Source: Emydura subglobosa
Taxonomy: Eukaryota > Chordata > Testudines > Chelidae
Direction of reading: 5' to 3'
Length of the DNA: 64,000 bases
Assembly (NCBI GenBank): GCA_007922225.1
Contig: ML679956.1
Location: 15,845,049 to 15,909,048 of the forward strand
This document shows positions 24,171-35,712 of the stretch, one piece after another. The translations under genes and the position numbers were made by a program. Below the pieces are notes generated by a model. The model worked only from the letters and a program-made list of their open reading frames with translations, ran no database searches and was not told the origin of the DNA. Position 1 is the first letter of the stretch. Each line of letters begins with the position of its first letter.

Positions 24171-25112
24171 TAGATTCCCTCCAGACTTCAGTGCCTTGAA
24201 TACCTGCCTGTCCTTCGCAGCAGCTACCAGTGATTGTATTCTTCTCTAATTCTCCGGCATTCTTTTTCCCCATACATGAATTTCAGCAGGTGTGATAAAG
24301 AATTGTGTTGGCATGTGGTGCCTAAGGTACAGACTGGCACAAAGGAAAATCCTTCCTGCCGAAGAAATGGTACTCAGAGTATTATGCAAGCTGTCCATCT
24401 ATAAACCCATCACCTGCTTGGCACCCACTGCGTGTCCTAGGACAACACTCTAACGTGTGATTGGGCATCGTGCCATCCTAAGAGGCAGCCAGCCCAGAGT
24501 GTGTACTCTATCTGTGCTACACTGGTAACGATATTAATTAATTCCCCAGCTATTGTAAAAGAGTTCAATGTCATTTTCTGGTAACCGCATGGTTTTGCCA
24601 TGGGAAACAAAGGAAATTACATAGTAACTGCTATTAATGCTACAGCTTTGTCTCCCGATAACTATGCAAACAATTCACTGACGGCTGTACATCAAACATG
24701 CATGCTGAGGGCAGGATTCCCAGACTGGTATATCGGAACAGATGTCCACGCGGAGCTTCCATGCCTATGGTTACAAGAATGTGCCATGGCAAATCTGGAT
24801 CTGAATGGGATTAACTTTCCACAGCTGCAGGTGGTGAGATTGTTGGCTCTAATTAAGCCAAGAGCTGGGCAGAGGGTGGAGAAATTCAGTCATTATGATG
24901 AAGTTTCCGCCATTTTGTCTGCTTTTAAAATAACCCAAAGGAATGTTGTTATGACTAAAGCCGTAAATCAGCAAATGACTCCAAAAATGCATCATTACAT
25001 GTGTGAACACAACGGAATTGCACCCACTTTCCCCAACGTTCAACTGTGTTGCAGTGATCAAAATGAAAGGATTTAAATGTCTGCAGTACTGTGCAGTGAT
25101 ATTGTGTTATGG
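24171..25112. other. unique intronic sequence
   Basis: Includes a 159-codon open frame at 24600-25076 that looks like a chance frame (see the rejected list). No repeat was recognised. Confidence 0.3.
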
Positions 25113-25120
25113 CTTTAGAG

Positions 25121-25252
25121 CAGTGGTTTTCAACCTATGGTCCGCGGACCCCTGCAGGGTCTGCGGACTATGTCTAAGATTTCCAAAGGGGTTCGCACCT
25201 CCATTCGAAAATTTTTAGGGGTCTGCAAATGGAAAAAGGTTGAAAACTACTG
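25121..25252. mobile_element. hAT-type MITE
   Basis: The ends are CAGTGGTTTTCAACC and GGTTGAAAACTACTG, and the interior is palindromic around 'tccgcggacccctgcag' and 'aggggtctgcaaatgg'. The flanking octamers CTTTAGAG (25113-25120) and GTTTAGAA (25253-25260) agree in 6 of 8 bases, consistent with an aged hAT target duplication. No coding sequence. Confidence 0.85.
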
Positions 25253-25260
25253 GTTTAGAA

Positions 25261-26940
25261 AGCCATTTCTTAAAATGACTACAATGGCTTAGAGATTACA
25301 AACATGGCCAATTTGTGTTGAAACTACTTATTATGGGATAGTGCAAGCTTTATGAACTACTTCACCTATTTGCACAACAGCCTGAACCACTAAACCCTCC
25401 TCAGCTTTTTTAATAGGGGACATACCTCAGCAATAATGCCTGGCATTGGTTTCAGTTCAGCTCCAGGAGAACCAATACACACATCACAACCCACCACAAG
25501 AACAGCAGCACTAATTGGCATCCCTTGCTAGAAGCCTCGGTAGAGATGGAAAGGACAGAATGAATATAGAGAATGAATAACCCTCTCAGCCCTAGAAGTG
25601 GTCCTTCCTTAGCAGGGTTGAATAAGATTGTCAAGGAGGGGTTATAAGCCTTCACTCTTGTGTTACGTGTACCATGCCTGCTCCACATTTAGAAGGCTTA
25701 GGTCTCTCAGAATGTCAATCTGACACATATCTTCAGCTGATTAGTGCTGAAAGGGACTCCCGTTGGATATCATCAATGCCTCTCCATCCCCCCGAGAGGT
25801 TGCTGCACAGAGGTCTGAAGTTCTGCCTTCTCTCTAAGGGCTGAGCGCACTGTCTCCACACTCAGTACAATGGAGTAAAAGATTAGATCCACGAATCAAA
25901 CTCAGATATCTTATGTGACGGAGGATCACTTAGGTTGGCAGAAACGTCGATTTTAATCAAAACCAAATAAAAAGAGAGCCATATGAACTTTCAGAAGGCT
26001 GCTGTGAGCAAAATATACACAGCTTTGCTCTAAAAAAAAAAAAAAAAAAGGCAGCAGTATCTGTACTAAGAAGTTTGATATTGACCACATCTGCAGAAAA
26101 CCATGGGGCTTAATTCACTCTCACTGACAAACTGTATCCTCTTATGCAGCCAGACAAGCTAGGTCCTTGGGAGGATCCACCCCAGGGAAAAGCTGGCAAT
26201 GACTGTCATGTTTTTCTCTGGTTGGGGAGAGGGGGGTCCCCAAAAAGAATAAGCTCCACCAGAGTCTCTCCAGAAGAGGTGGAACAGAAAATGTGCTGAA
26301 TCGGTGCATCTCTCAGTCAAGCCACCCACTCGGGGGAGGGGGGAACGGGACAATGGCTGGCCTCTCTAACTCATAGGGATTCAGTCCGTACCACTGCAAT
26401 CCCACCCTACTCAAAGCTGACCTTCTAGCTCAGGGTTTCCAGTGGCAGTCTTTGCCAGCTAGATGATTCAAGCCCATGGTGTGAAATGATTTTAGCTGTC
26501 AGTTCCTTTTTGGATCCCTACATTTTGTGGTATTAGGATCTTAAAGAACTTCCTTACCAAACAAGAAGGGGCTGCTGAAATGCAGCCAGACTTTTGTTGT
26601 TGTTGCTGCTATCACCTTCTTATATCCTCCTGTTAGTTGTTTTTCAAGTTACACCCTTTCTTCTCTTTTAGGGTGACTTTTTGCATTTAAATTACCTCAT
26701 CTTGCATCCCCTTACAGTCAGTGGGCCAAACTCCACAGTGATGTGTGAAGAGATATAAGCAACAGCCAAAAGACGGTGTCAGTAACAACTACTTTTCAGA
26801 CTCACTTCTGAATCTGACCTTTTGATTTTAGTTAGCAAGTTACAGCCTTCTTGTAAAAACAGATACACTCTATTTCCTCCAACATCCCATGTCAAAAGAC
26901 TCCACTTTTTGTGAAGGATGGCTGGATACCATTAGTAACA
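25261..26940. other. unique intronic sequence
   Basis: Contains an A run at about 26032-26049. No repeat family or coding signal was recognised. Confidence 0.3.
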
Positions 26941-26944
26941 CTTG

Positions 26945-27110
26945 TCTCTGTTCCAGAGGGGTAGCCGTGTTAGGCTGCATACAGCAAAAACAACGAGAGT
27001 CCTGTAGCACTTTAAAGACTAACAAATTTAATTTCTGCAGGCGTAAGCTTTCGTGGGCTGTAACTCACTTTTGTAATGCTCCAAGTGAAAGATACGAATA
27101 AATTGCACTG
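26945..27110 (+). repeat. turtle SINE (Cry-like)
   Basis: The text GGGGTAGCCGTGTTAGGCTG followed by 'tcctgtagcactttaaagac', 'taacaaatttaatttctgca' and 'aagctttcgtgggct' is the characteristic sequence of a SINE widespread in cryptodiran turtles. It is one of the main reasons for calling this window turtle. The right border is uncertain. Confidence 0.8.
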
Positions 27111-27239
27111 AGTACATTTATGGAACATTTGTGATTTTATCATTCATAAGAACATTGGGGTGTTGGAGGAGACACACCACTGTCTCTTATATGATAGAAA
27201 ATACTTTACGTTTATATCATTCCTGTCACTTGAGAATTT

Positions 27240-27420
27240 TTAAAATATCAATTCTTATAATACCGCGAGAGATATTATAGACTTCATACCCATCTCACAG
27301 ATGGGCAAACTGAGGCCCAGAGGAGTGACTTGCCTGAGTTTACCCAACAGAGTAAATAGTAGAGGTGGAAATTAAACCTTGGAGCCTTGTCTCTCCCTGC
27401 TATACCAGTTCCTTGATCCA
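27240..27420 (-). repeat. MIR-type SINE
   Basis: Plus-strand text 'catctcacagatgggcaaac', 'tgaggcccagaggagtgact' and 'tgcctgagtttacccaacag' is the reverse of the MIR core, which in other copies reads 'acagatgaggaaactgaggc'. A good match over about 130 bases. Confidence 0.85.
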
Positions 27421-28384
27421 TTTACTAGACAATATTACCTCTCCATTCATTTTTTAAAAGTTTTATGACAGCACCAGAAAAACATACCCAAAATCTAGTA
27501 AAGAAACTTAAAATATTATCAGCATTCAAATACAGCATTTGATGTAGCATTTGTGGCAGAGCAATCTGAACAGAGATGAAATAAGCTGCAAAAACATGTA
27601 TGTAATTTTTACATAAAAGCAAACCTCACTGTCACACACAACTAATTTACAAAAGCTAATTTTTCAAGTCAGTGCTAAAAGAAAAACTATGATTATTTCT
27701 ATTTCCCCATGAACAAGTTAAATTTTCGTACATTTGGATTCTCTAAATAGAACTTTCATTCGGTTATTTTCTATCATCACCTTTGGACGTGATTCACTCT
27801 AGGAATTTTCGGGTAAGGTATGGAAAGGAGAAAAAAACCATGAAACTATCCAAGCCATCTGAACCTCAGAGGATTTCACAGCTCAACTGTTGTATTTCAG
27901 CATTACCATTTCTTCAATCCAACATGGAGTGAAGATAGGAATCTGAGCTATTTATGAATAATTACAAACTTCTCATGGTACTTCTCTGTAAAAGCACTGC
28001 TCTAAATCTAGCAAAATGCTGGATACACTTAATGCGCAGGAAAATATTTACACAGAGCCATAGTTTTTGACATGGTTGATTTACTGTAATAAGGTACAAA
28101 GAGCTCGTTAGCTATATAGCCAGTTTTGAAAGGACCATAACGCAACGTACAAAGGTGACATAATGAAAATAAAGGGAAGAAACTGGGCCAAATTCAGATG
28201 CAATATGTAATAAGATAATGCAATTTATACTCCCTTATGCTCACTTGGACACCCTTAGACTTTATACCTACTCTGTTGATGCATAATGGGGCCTGAACTG
28301 ATGTTATTTATATGCCAAAGAATCAGAAAACCTGTAAGCCAAAATAGAGGGCACTTAAATGCATGAATTCTTCCTGTTTTCCAT

Positions 28385-28408
28385 GATATTCCCCCCCCCC
28401 CCCCCCTC
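28385..28408. repeat. poly-C run
   Basis: About 18-19 consecutive C residues follow GATATT. The length of such runs is prone to sequencing error. Confidence 0.9.
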
Positions 28409-28652
28409 TGGCTTTTCAGCTTGTGATTTATACCACCTAGACCTCCTTAGGCTGAGTTCAGAGACAGTGCATAAGACTCTAAGAAAGCCTAAGTTAAAAT
28501 AACAGAAGTTGGGGAAGCCAGGAGTCAGACACATCAAGTAGTCTCGTTGTACACTTAGATTCAGTTCTGAATTTAGCCCTTCAAGTTTGCCAGTACCTCA
28601 TGCAATCAAATTTGTGACTCAAATTATAATAGTGGTTGCAGAGGTCAGACTC

Positions 28653-29075
28653 AGATTATAAAGCCAGAAAGGACCGTTACGATCAGCTAGTCTGACTTTC
28701 TGTATAACAGACCGCAGAAATTCACCCAGTAATTCCTGCACTGAGCCTAATAACTGTGGATGAATTGCAGGATCTCATTTACAAAGACATCAAATCTTGA
28801 TTTAAAGACTTTAATTAATGGAGAATCTACCACACCTCTTGGCAATCTATTTCAATGGTTAATTGCCTTCATTGTTAAAATACGTATCCTATCTCCACTT
28901 GAATTGTACTAATTTCAACTTTCAGGAACTGACTTTTGTTATATCTTTTCTCCTAAATTAAAGAGACCGTCAGTATTTTCTCCCAATATAAGTACTTATA
29001 GTGCATGCATCCAGTTGCTCTCAATCTTCTCTTCAATAAGCTAAATATATTGAGCTTCTTGAGATCAGAAATCAT
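28653..29075 (-). mobile_element. older CR1-type LINE 3' end
   Basis: Plus-strand text 'gattataaagccagaaagga' and 'gatcagctagtctgactttc' is the reverse of the 3' end of a different, more diverged turtle CR1 lineage than copies A-C. It continues through 'tcaaatcttgatttaaagac' and 'ttaattgccttcattgttaa' towards the C-terminal coding end. No frame survives. Confidence 0.7.
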
Positions 29076-30880
29076 GGAAATGTTAAAGAGCAAACAAAAA
29101 CATTGTAGCTGCAATAGTTTTAGAATGGAGTTGGCTGCATTGCAAATATATATTATCCTGATAAAAGCCCTTCCTGGAGGAACAGAACACAGGAAAGTAG
29201 GTTTCAAGGTGTGGTCAGCTTCCTTGTTTACTGAGAAGCATTGTAGCTGGTTAAGGCAGAACTTTATCTACCTAGGTATTTATTTCACACTCATCGCTGG
29301 ACTATCAGAGCATACTAGTAGGCAAATGATTAGTCAGTGTCTGAAAGCAGTAGTGTCACTAGTCACCATTTGTGTAGCCTCATCCAAAGGTCTCTGAATG
29401 GTACACATCCTTTCTGTCTGATTACGTGGTGATCAATTTTATAGCACATGGAAGGTTCTGATCCAGTGTCCAGATTCAAAAAGCATTTCTTTGTGGTGTT
29501 GAAGAAAGTCATGTACAAGATTAATGGTGGTGCTAGTGGCAGTGGTGTATAGTAGTATTATTTGGTTTTCTTTTGAATTGCAAATGGATCTTTGAGGTCA
29601 ACAATCCCCCAAGACAAGGGAACTATCACGGTAAATCCATTCTTACTTAGGGGAGTGGTGGGGCTGGTTGAGAAATATACCAAGGGATGCTCAGTAGCAG
29701 TGTGTTTGCTTTGGTCCAGCATGTGAATGGATTTATCTGGGATACTATTACGTGACTGGGGTAATTGTTTCTGACTTGTACAGGAGGATGTATCAAATAA
29801 TATACAACGTCGCAAGATATTGTTTCTGGTTGGAGAGGTCAGCACTTTAGTCTGGCATGAAGAAGAGCTTTATGTAGTCTGATTAAATTGGAAAACTATT
29901 ACTGGTTGACTGTACGTTTTATTGGATGATGGGGTTGGAGTACCTAATCCCTTTCTTGTGACAGAGATATTACACCTGGATAGAAACATCTGCCTGCCAG
30001 CAAGGTTAACATTCCATTATTATTCTCCTGGATTAGCAGTTGGTCATTTGGGAATTTTGCTTTGTAAAGAAGAGTACAGGCTTTTCATGCCAGCTCCTGA
30101 CAGCCTAATATGCAATCACTGGAAAATGTGTCACCAGAGTGCATAGGAGCAGATCAATGTTAAAGTCTGCACTCTTAAAACTCTCAGTGCTCTGGTTTAA
30201 ATCCTAATATCATAGTAATTTCAATAAATTCCTGGAGTGTGAACAAATAAAAAGACAAAAGAGTCTAACCTAGATTTTCCTTTTAATTTGATTATGTCAT
30301 TTCTCTGTAAGAGTGTGTTTCTGTATTTTTTTTTTAAACAATGGCTGCATTCCATATTGCACAAGGCTACAGAACAGATTTATGCTTAACAAGGTAAACA
30401 ATAAAAGTTAGCTTTATAATATAGTTTGGCATTTTAAACACGATACAAATGAGGCCTCCTGAGTTTGGAGCTAATGCACTCCCATTCCAACAGCAAGGCC
30501 AGCATTCACAGATCTCAGCCAGATGAAGGCTAAGGGATCAGAGGATAACTACACATGCTCCTGGGGCTCCTCTGATGGTAGAGCACATGAGCTTTATACC
30601 TCCCATCTAAGGGAGTTTTTGCCTTTCTTCCAGCTTGCTCTCTTCTCATCATGAGACAAATTTATACAACTGGAAGATCAGGGCAGTCTGTTCTGAGCAG
30701 TTCCTGTTCTACAGTGTCCCTGTGTATCTCTATTTGCTCCCTCTATAAATACTTTCATCTCTTGCTGCTTCTTCAGTTCAGCAACTCTGGCCTTAAGATG
30801 TACTTGTGCTCCGAGGGTTATGGGCTATTTATACTGGGTACACACACAAGCCTCTTGACCTCCAACAAGTATCTTCTGCT
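29076..30880. other. unique intronic sequence
   Basis: AT-rich sequence with a T run near 30327-30337. No repeat family or coding signal was recognised. Confidence 0.3.
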
Positions 30881-31220
30881 CAGGCCTCCCGATGGGGGGG
30901 GCAAAGGGGACAACTGCTCAGGGGCCCAGCAATTTCAAAAGGTCCAGGCCATGAGTGGCGTGTGAAGCTTCCCCTTGGGGAGGCTAGCTCCCCATCCTGC
31001 CACGTCTGCCTGTGGCTCCGTCCACAGTCCACCACCGGCCCTGTCCCCACCCCCACTTGTTCCGCATCCCTTCACACCCCTCCACCTCATTTGGCTCCCT
31101 TCCTCCCTTCCCCACCTCAGCCCCCCTGCTGTTGCTCGCCACTACCCATGGTCATAAACCTCAGCCATCCCTATCTAGGGGGGTGAGGGCCATTGACTGT
31201 TCTGCCCTGGCGCCTGGAAT
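30881..31220. other. GC-rich block, possible DNA-transposon remnant
   Basis: The block begins CAGGCCTCCCGATGGGGG and stays GC-rich and C-rich until about 31220, in contrast to the surrounding AT-rich sequence. The start resembles the terminus of a turtle non-autonomous element recalled from memory. No paired right end was established. The overlapping plus-strand open frames are C-rich and look like chance. Confidence 0.3.
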
Positions 31221-31832
31221 TGTTGTCTGTAGGCCTCCTTCTGCTAGTCTTTTACCTCCACCATTACACTGGGATTTTTGTTCTCTGACTGCATTTGTTT
31301 CAGATAGGGATTATTTTTATATTAGAAGCTACAGGGGGAGGGGGTTGGCTGGTTGGTTTGTTTGTTTCGGTTGGTTTGTTTTTTGTTTTTAATATTTCAT
31401 TTATTTAACAGATTTTATTTACTTTAGACTATTGGTAAGTAACTGAGCTGCCAATACCACCCAGTGCCCAACTGCCGTGTGCTCATCTGCTCAGTGCCTC
31501 TGTGGGCTCCCTCAACTCAAGATTAGGTCCCTGTGGAGAAAGCACAAAGATTTTGCTCCTCCCACCCACGCAGTTACTATCAATCAGCTGGTCATAGCTA
31601 TGATTCATCCACGTCAAACATCTGCTGACTCAGACTCCTCAAACAGACTAGTTCAAAGAACCATAGTTAAACTTGAATGTTCAGTACAAACTCTATGCTG
31701 TAGAAAAAGTCATGCAGAAATTGATCCAGGGATTTTTTCATAAGGCAACAAATACACTCTGCCTTCGCAGTTATTCTTTTTATTTTAATCCTAATTAACA
31801 CAGTTATGTATAACTGAAATATACCTTAATGA

Positions 31833-31902
31833 CCTGATTTTCAAAAGTGCTAGGCATCTTCCTTTGCCTTCAATATGTGCTCAGTATTTTAAAAATCAGG
31901 CC
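31833..31902. repeat. short palindromic repeat
   Basis: CCTGATTTTCAAAAGTGCT at the left and its near-complement ending TTTTAAAAATCAGG at the right form an imperfect inverted repeat. This is a common short amniote palindromic element. Confidence 0.55.
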
Positions 31903-32049
31903 ATTTATTTAGGTGATGAAATATAACTATAGGAGCCTAATTTCAGGCACCCATTTAAAAAAATCTTGAGCTAAGTATTTGATAATTTACACCTGTGAAG
32001 AGATTCAAGAGTTATCACAGTAGCTACAGAACATATATTTCACTTCGTT

Positions 32050-32485
32050 ATTGTGACGTTCCCCTCCACAATCTGGACTGGTGTATGGCTGTGTCACCCC
32101 AAAACTCACTCTTTGAGACTGTCTCACTCTGCTCTGCTGTGTGAATCCCCACTCCTGGACAATTCATGCACAGACTCCTGCAAGCAAGCTGCTCTCTACT
32201 CAGTGAGTGAGTGCTTCTCGCCAGCCACTCATGGGATTAGGCAACAGAATGACCCCAGCAAACAGCCCCAGTCCCAGATGCAGCCCTAGGAACTTCCATC
32301 TTACAATGTTCAGTGCTGCCCACTGAACAATGCAAGCCCATAATGGTCCACCAATTTATTAAAGAAATTGATATGCACCAGCCTGGTAGCTTTAAATGGA
32401 GTCTCTAACAAACCTTAAACCAAATGCACTGTTTTAGGTAAAAACAAACAAACAAATTTATTAAGTACAGAAATATACAGGAAAT
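32050..32485. repeat. unclassified interspersed repeat, left part (interrupted by CR1 copy B)
   Basis: The text starting TGTGACGTTCCCCTCCACAA and running through 'aattcatgcacagactcc' to 'acaaatttattaagtacaga' is recognised from memory as the left part of a long turtle repeat. The recalled right part resembles what follows CR1 copy B at 34547. Its superfamily is not known to me. Confidence 0.45.
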
Positions 32486-32487
32486 AG

Positions 32488-34546
32488 AAGTGGGTGGAAA
32501 CCTAGGCAGCAGTGATCATGAGATGGCATTGTTCAGGATCCTGACAAAAGGAAGAAAGGAGAACAGCAGGATGCAGACCATGGATTTCAGAAAAGCAGAC
32601 TTTGACTCCCTCAGGGAGCTGATAGGCAGGATCCCCTGGGAGGCTAATCTGAGGCGGAAAGGAATCCAAGAGACCTGGCTGTATTTTAAAGAAACCTTAT
32701 TTAGGGCACAGGAACAAACCATCCCCATGTGCAGAAAAAATAGCAAATATGGTAGGTGTCCAGCTTGGCTTAACAAAGAAGTCTTTGGGGAGCTTAAACA
32801 CAAAAAAGAAGCATACAAGAAGTGGAAGCTTGGTCAGATGACTAGGGAGGATTATAAAAATACTGCTCGAGCATGCAGGAATGAAATCAGGAAGGCCAAA
32901 GCACAATTGGAGTTGCAGCTAGCAAGGGACGTGAAAGGAAACAAGAAGGATTTCTACAGGTATGTTACCAACAAGAGGAAGATTAGGGAAAGTGTGGGCC
33001 CCTTTCAGAATGGGGAAGGCAACCTAGTGACAGAGGATGTGGAGAAAGCTGAGATACTCAATGCCTTTTTTGCCTCTGTCTTCACAGAAAAGGTCAGCTC
33101 CCAGACTACTGCACTGGGAGGCACAGAATGGGGAGAAGGTGAACATTCGTCAGTGCTGAAGGAACAAGTTCAGGACTATTTAGAAAGATTGGATATACAC
33201 AAGTCTACGGGGCCAGATGCAATGCATCCGAGGGTGCTGAGGGAGTTGGCTGATGTGATTTCAGAGCCATGGGCTATTATCTTTGAAAGCTCATGCAATT
33301 GGGGGTGGTACCTGTTAACTGGAAAAAGGCAAATATAGTGCCCATTTTCAAGAAAGGGAAGAAAGAGGATCCAGGGAACTACAGACCGATCAGCCTACCT
33401 CAATCCCTGGAAGAATCATGGAGCAGGTCCTCGAAGAATCCATTTTAAGGCACTTAGAAGAGAGGAAGGTGATCAGGAACAGTCAACATGGATACACCAA
33501 GGGCAAGTCATGCCTGACCAACCTGATTGCCTTCTATGAAGAGGTGACTGGCTCTGTGGATGTGGGGAAAGCGGTGGACGTGATATACTTTGACTTTAGC
33601 AAAGCTTTTGATACAGTCTCCCACAGTATTCTTATCAGCAAGTTAAAGAAGTATGGGTTGGATGAATGGACTATAAATGGATAGAGAGCTGGCTAGATCC
33701 TCGGGCTCAACAGTTGCCATGTCTAGCTGGCAACCGGTCACAAGCGGAGTGCCCCGGGGTCGGTCCTGGGGCCGGTTTTGTTCAACATCTTTATTAATGA
33801 TCTGGAGGATGGGGTAGATAGCACCCGCAGCAAGTTTGCAGGTGACACAAAGCTAGGGGGAGTGGTAGATACCCTGGAAGGTAGGGATAGGATACAGAGC
33901 GACCTAGACAAATTGGAGGATTGGGCCAAAAGAAATCTGATGAGGTTCAACAAGGACAAGTGCAGAGTCCTCCACTTAGGATGGAAGAATCCCATGCACA
34001 GCTACAGACTGGGGACTGACTAGCTAGGCAGCAGTTCTGCAGAAAAGGACCTGGGGGTAACAATGGATAAGAAGCTGGATATGAGTCAGCAGTGTGCCCT
34101 GGCTGCCAAGAAAGCTAATAGCATATTGGGCTGCATTAGGAGGAGCATTGCCAGCAGATCGAGGGAAGTGATTATTCCCCTCTATTTGGCACTGGTGCGG
34201 CCGCATTTGGAGTATTGTGTCCAGTTTTGGGCCCCCCACTACAAAAAGGATGTGGACAAGTTGGAGAGAGTCCAGCGAAGGGCAACAAAAATGATTAGCG
34301 GGCTGGAGCACAAGACTTATGAGGAGAGGCTGAGGGAACTAGGCTTGTTTAGTCTGCAAAAGAGAAGAATGAGGGGGGGGATTTGATAGTAGCCTTTAAC
34401 TACCTGAAAGGGGGTTCCAGAGAGGATGGAGCTAGGCTGTTCTCAATGGTAGCAGATGACAGAACAAGGAGCAATGGTCTCAAGTTGCAGTGGGGAAGGT
34501 CTAGGTTGAATATTAGGAAAAAGTTTTTCACTAGGAGGGTGGTGAT
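32488..34546 (+). mobile_element. CR1 LINE copy B, RT active-site mutant, lacking its 3' end
   Basis: The first frame (32490-33338) starts at the last motif of the endonuclease domain (GSSDHEM) and runs through the linker into the RT thumb-proximal region. A deletion near 33296-33330 breaks it. The frame resumes at 33418, with RT motif A ([10 protein letters not shown]) at about 33588-33618, and shifts again near 33675. The catalytic FADD reads FAGD: codon 33841-33843 is GGT where copies A and C have GAT. A TAG lies at 34021-34023. Homology to copy A stops abruptly at about 34546, before the last part of ORF2 and the 3' UTR. CR1 normally loses its 5' end, so a missing 3' end implies a later deletion or rearrangement. 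It is incapable of autonomous retrotransposition. Confidence 0.93.
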
Positions 34547-34870
34547 GTCTGGGCCAGTCCTTTGTCCCTGGAATGTTGCTGGGTTTCTTCTATGCAAGCC
34601 TTAATGATGTGCGAATTTTCTCCCTGCTCTTCCAGAGTTTTGCTTGGATCTGTCTCAAGTCATGAGACACATATTTGGGAATATTGCATAGCAGAGCTCA
34701 TAACCCTACACATGACATTGCAACAAACATATTACTATAACAATAACGTTCAGTATGCCATGAGCATTCCAAAAACATCTTACATGACACACCTTGTATT
34801 AAACAATACACAGTTACACTATGAAGGATGAACATGAATGATACACAGTCACACCATATGGGTGCACATG
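34547..34870. repeat. unclassified interspersed repeat, right part
   Basis: The text from TGTCTGGGCCAGTCCTTTGT through 'gatctgtctcaagtcatgag' to 'acacagtcacaccatatggg' is recalled as the distal part of the same turtle repeat as 32050-32485. If so, CR1 copy B plus a deletion separates the two parts. Confidence 0.4.
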
Positions 34871-35423
34871 GGGGTGCATAATCATATTTGGGGGTTTTAT
34901 TTACATACACAGAATTGTCAGCTATAAGGTGTTTGATCTCTCTAGTGCAGTTTATCAGCTTTCACTAGCACTGCACCGACACTCAGGGAAGTTTTGCTGT
35001 GAGCTGTATGTAGACAAAAACTCATCCACAAACATTAATGGCCTTGAGAGAATTCCCTATTTAAAAAAAATCACATTCTGTCTCTTTTCAAACATGTGAA
35101 GTGTTAATGTGTAATTCTCAGCAAGGATCAGATTGGGGGGAGGGGGGAGCAGAGGAGAAGGAAATGATACCCTTCCAACTTTCACCCACAAAATAAACTC
35201 CACCACATGAGCCTCCAAAATTAGACGCCACTCAGTGTAGACTCACACAGATGTCTTCATGTAAGTTATACTCAGTTCATTTTTGAATTTTTCTTTACAA
35301 CATAGCAGTTAGATTTTCATTTAAAAAAAAAAGTCATGCAGGATTCTATAGCGCAAGACGTGACAACATGGCATACAGCTGCTGTTTCTAAGCCACAGGT
35401 AAAAAAAGTGCATATTCTGAGAC
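34871..35423. other. unique intronic sequence
   Basis: Nothing recognised apart from a G run at about 35135-35148 and an A run near 35322-35331. Confidence 0.3.
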
Positions 35424-35618
35424 CAGGAGTAGTCAATTATTTTTTGTCAAGGCCCCAATTTCTTAGCCAAAGCATAGCCAAAGTCCAGACTCCAGAGAAA
35501 CATTTTTCACCTCTCAATAACAATAATGGTAAGAATATGTAAATGAAAAGATATTGCGGTCCGTTCAAAAGCATCTGGCAGTCGAATTGGCCCCCAGTCT
35601 GCCTATTGACTACCCCTG
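35424..35618. mobile_element. hAT-type MITE
   Basis: The 195-base element runs from CAGGAGTAGTCAATTATTTT to ATTGACTACCCCTG, which are inverted ends. The interior includes 'attgcggtccgttcaaaagc' and 'gaattggcccccagtctgcc', typical of the turtle family. The flanks TCTGAGAC (35416-35423) and CTCTAGAC (35619-35626) share their last four bases in register, and are closer if one base was lost. That fits a decayed 8-base duplication. Confidence 0.75.
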
Positions 35619-35712
35619 CTCTAGACCCTGCCACTTCAGCTGCCACTTCGGAAACTCTATATAGTATGTATTCCTTTTTGCCTGCATCTAGAAATTCAAT
35701 TGTCTCACCGTC

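Noticed and set aside
24600..25076. 159-codon ATG-started open frame on the plus strand
   Set aside because: No recognised motif or domain. A few frames of this length are expected by chance in 64 kb of six-frame sequence, and it lies in a gene's intron on the opposite strand.
30806..31392. Overlapping Pro/Ser-rich open frames
   Set aside because: They reflect the C-rich block at 30881-31220, with no conserved motif in any frame.
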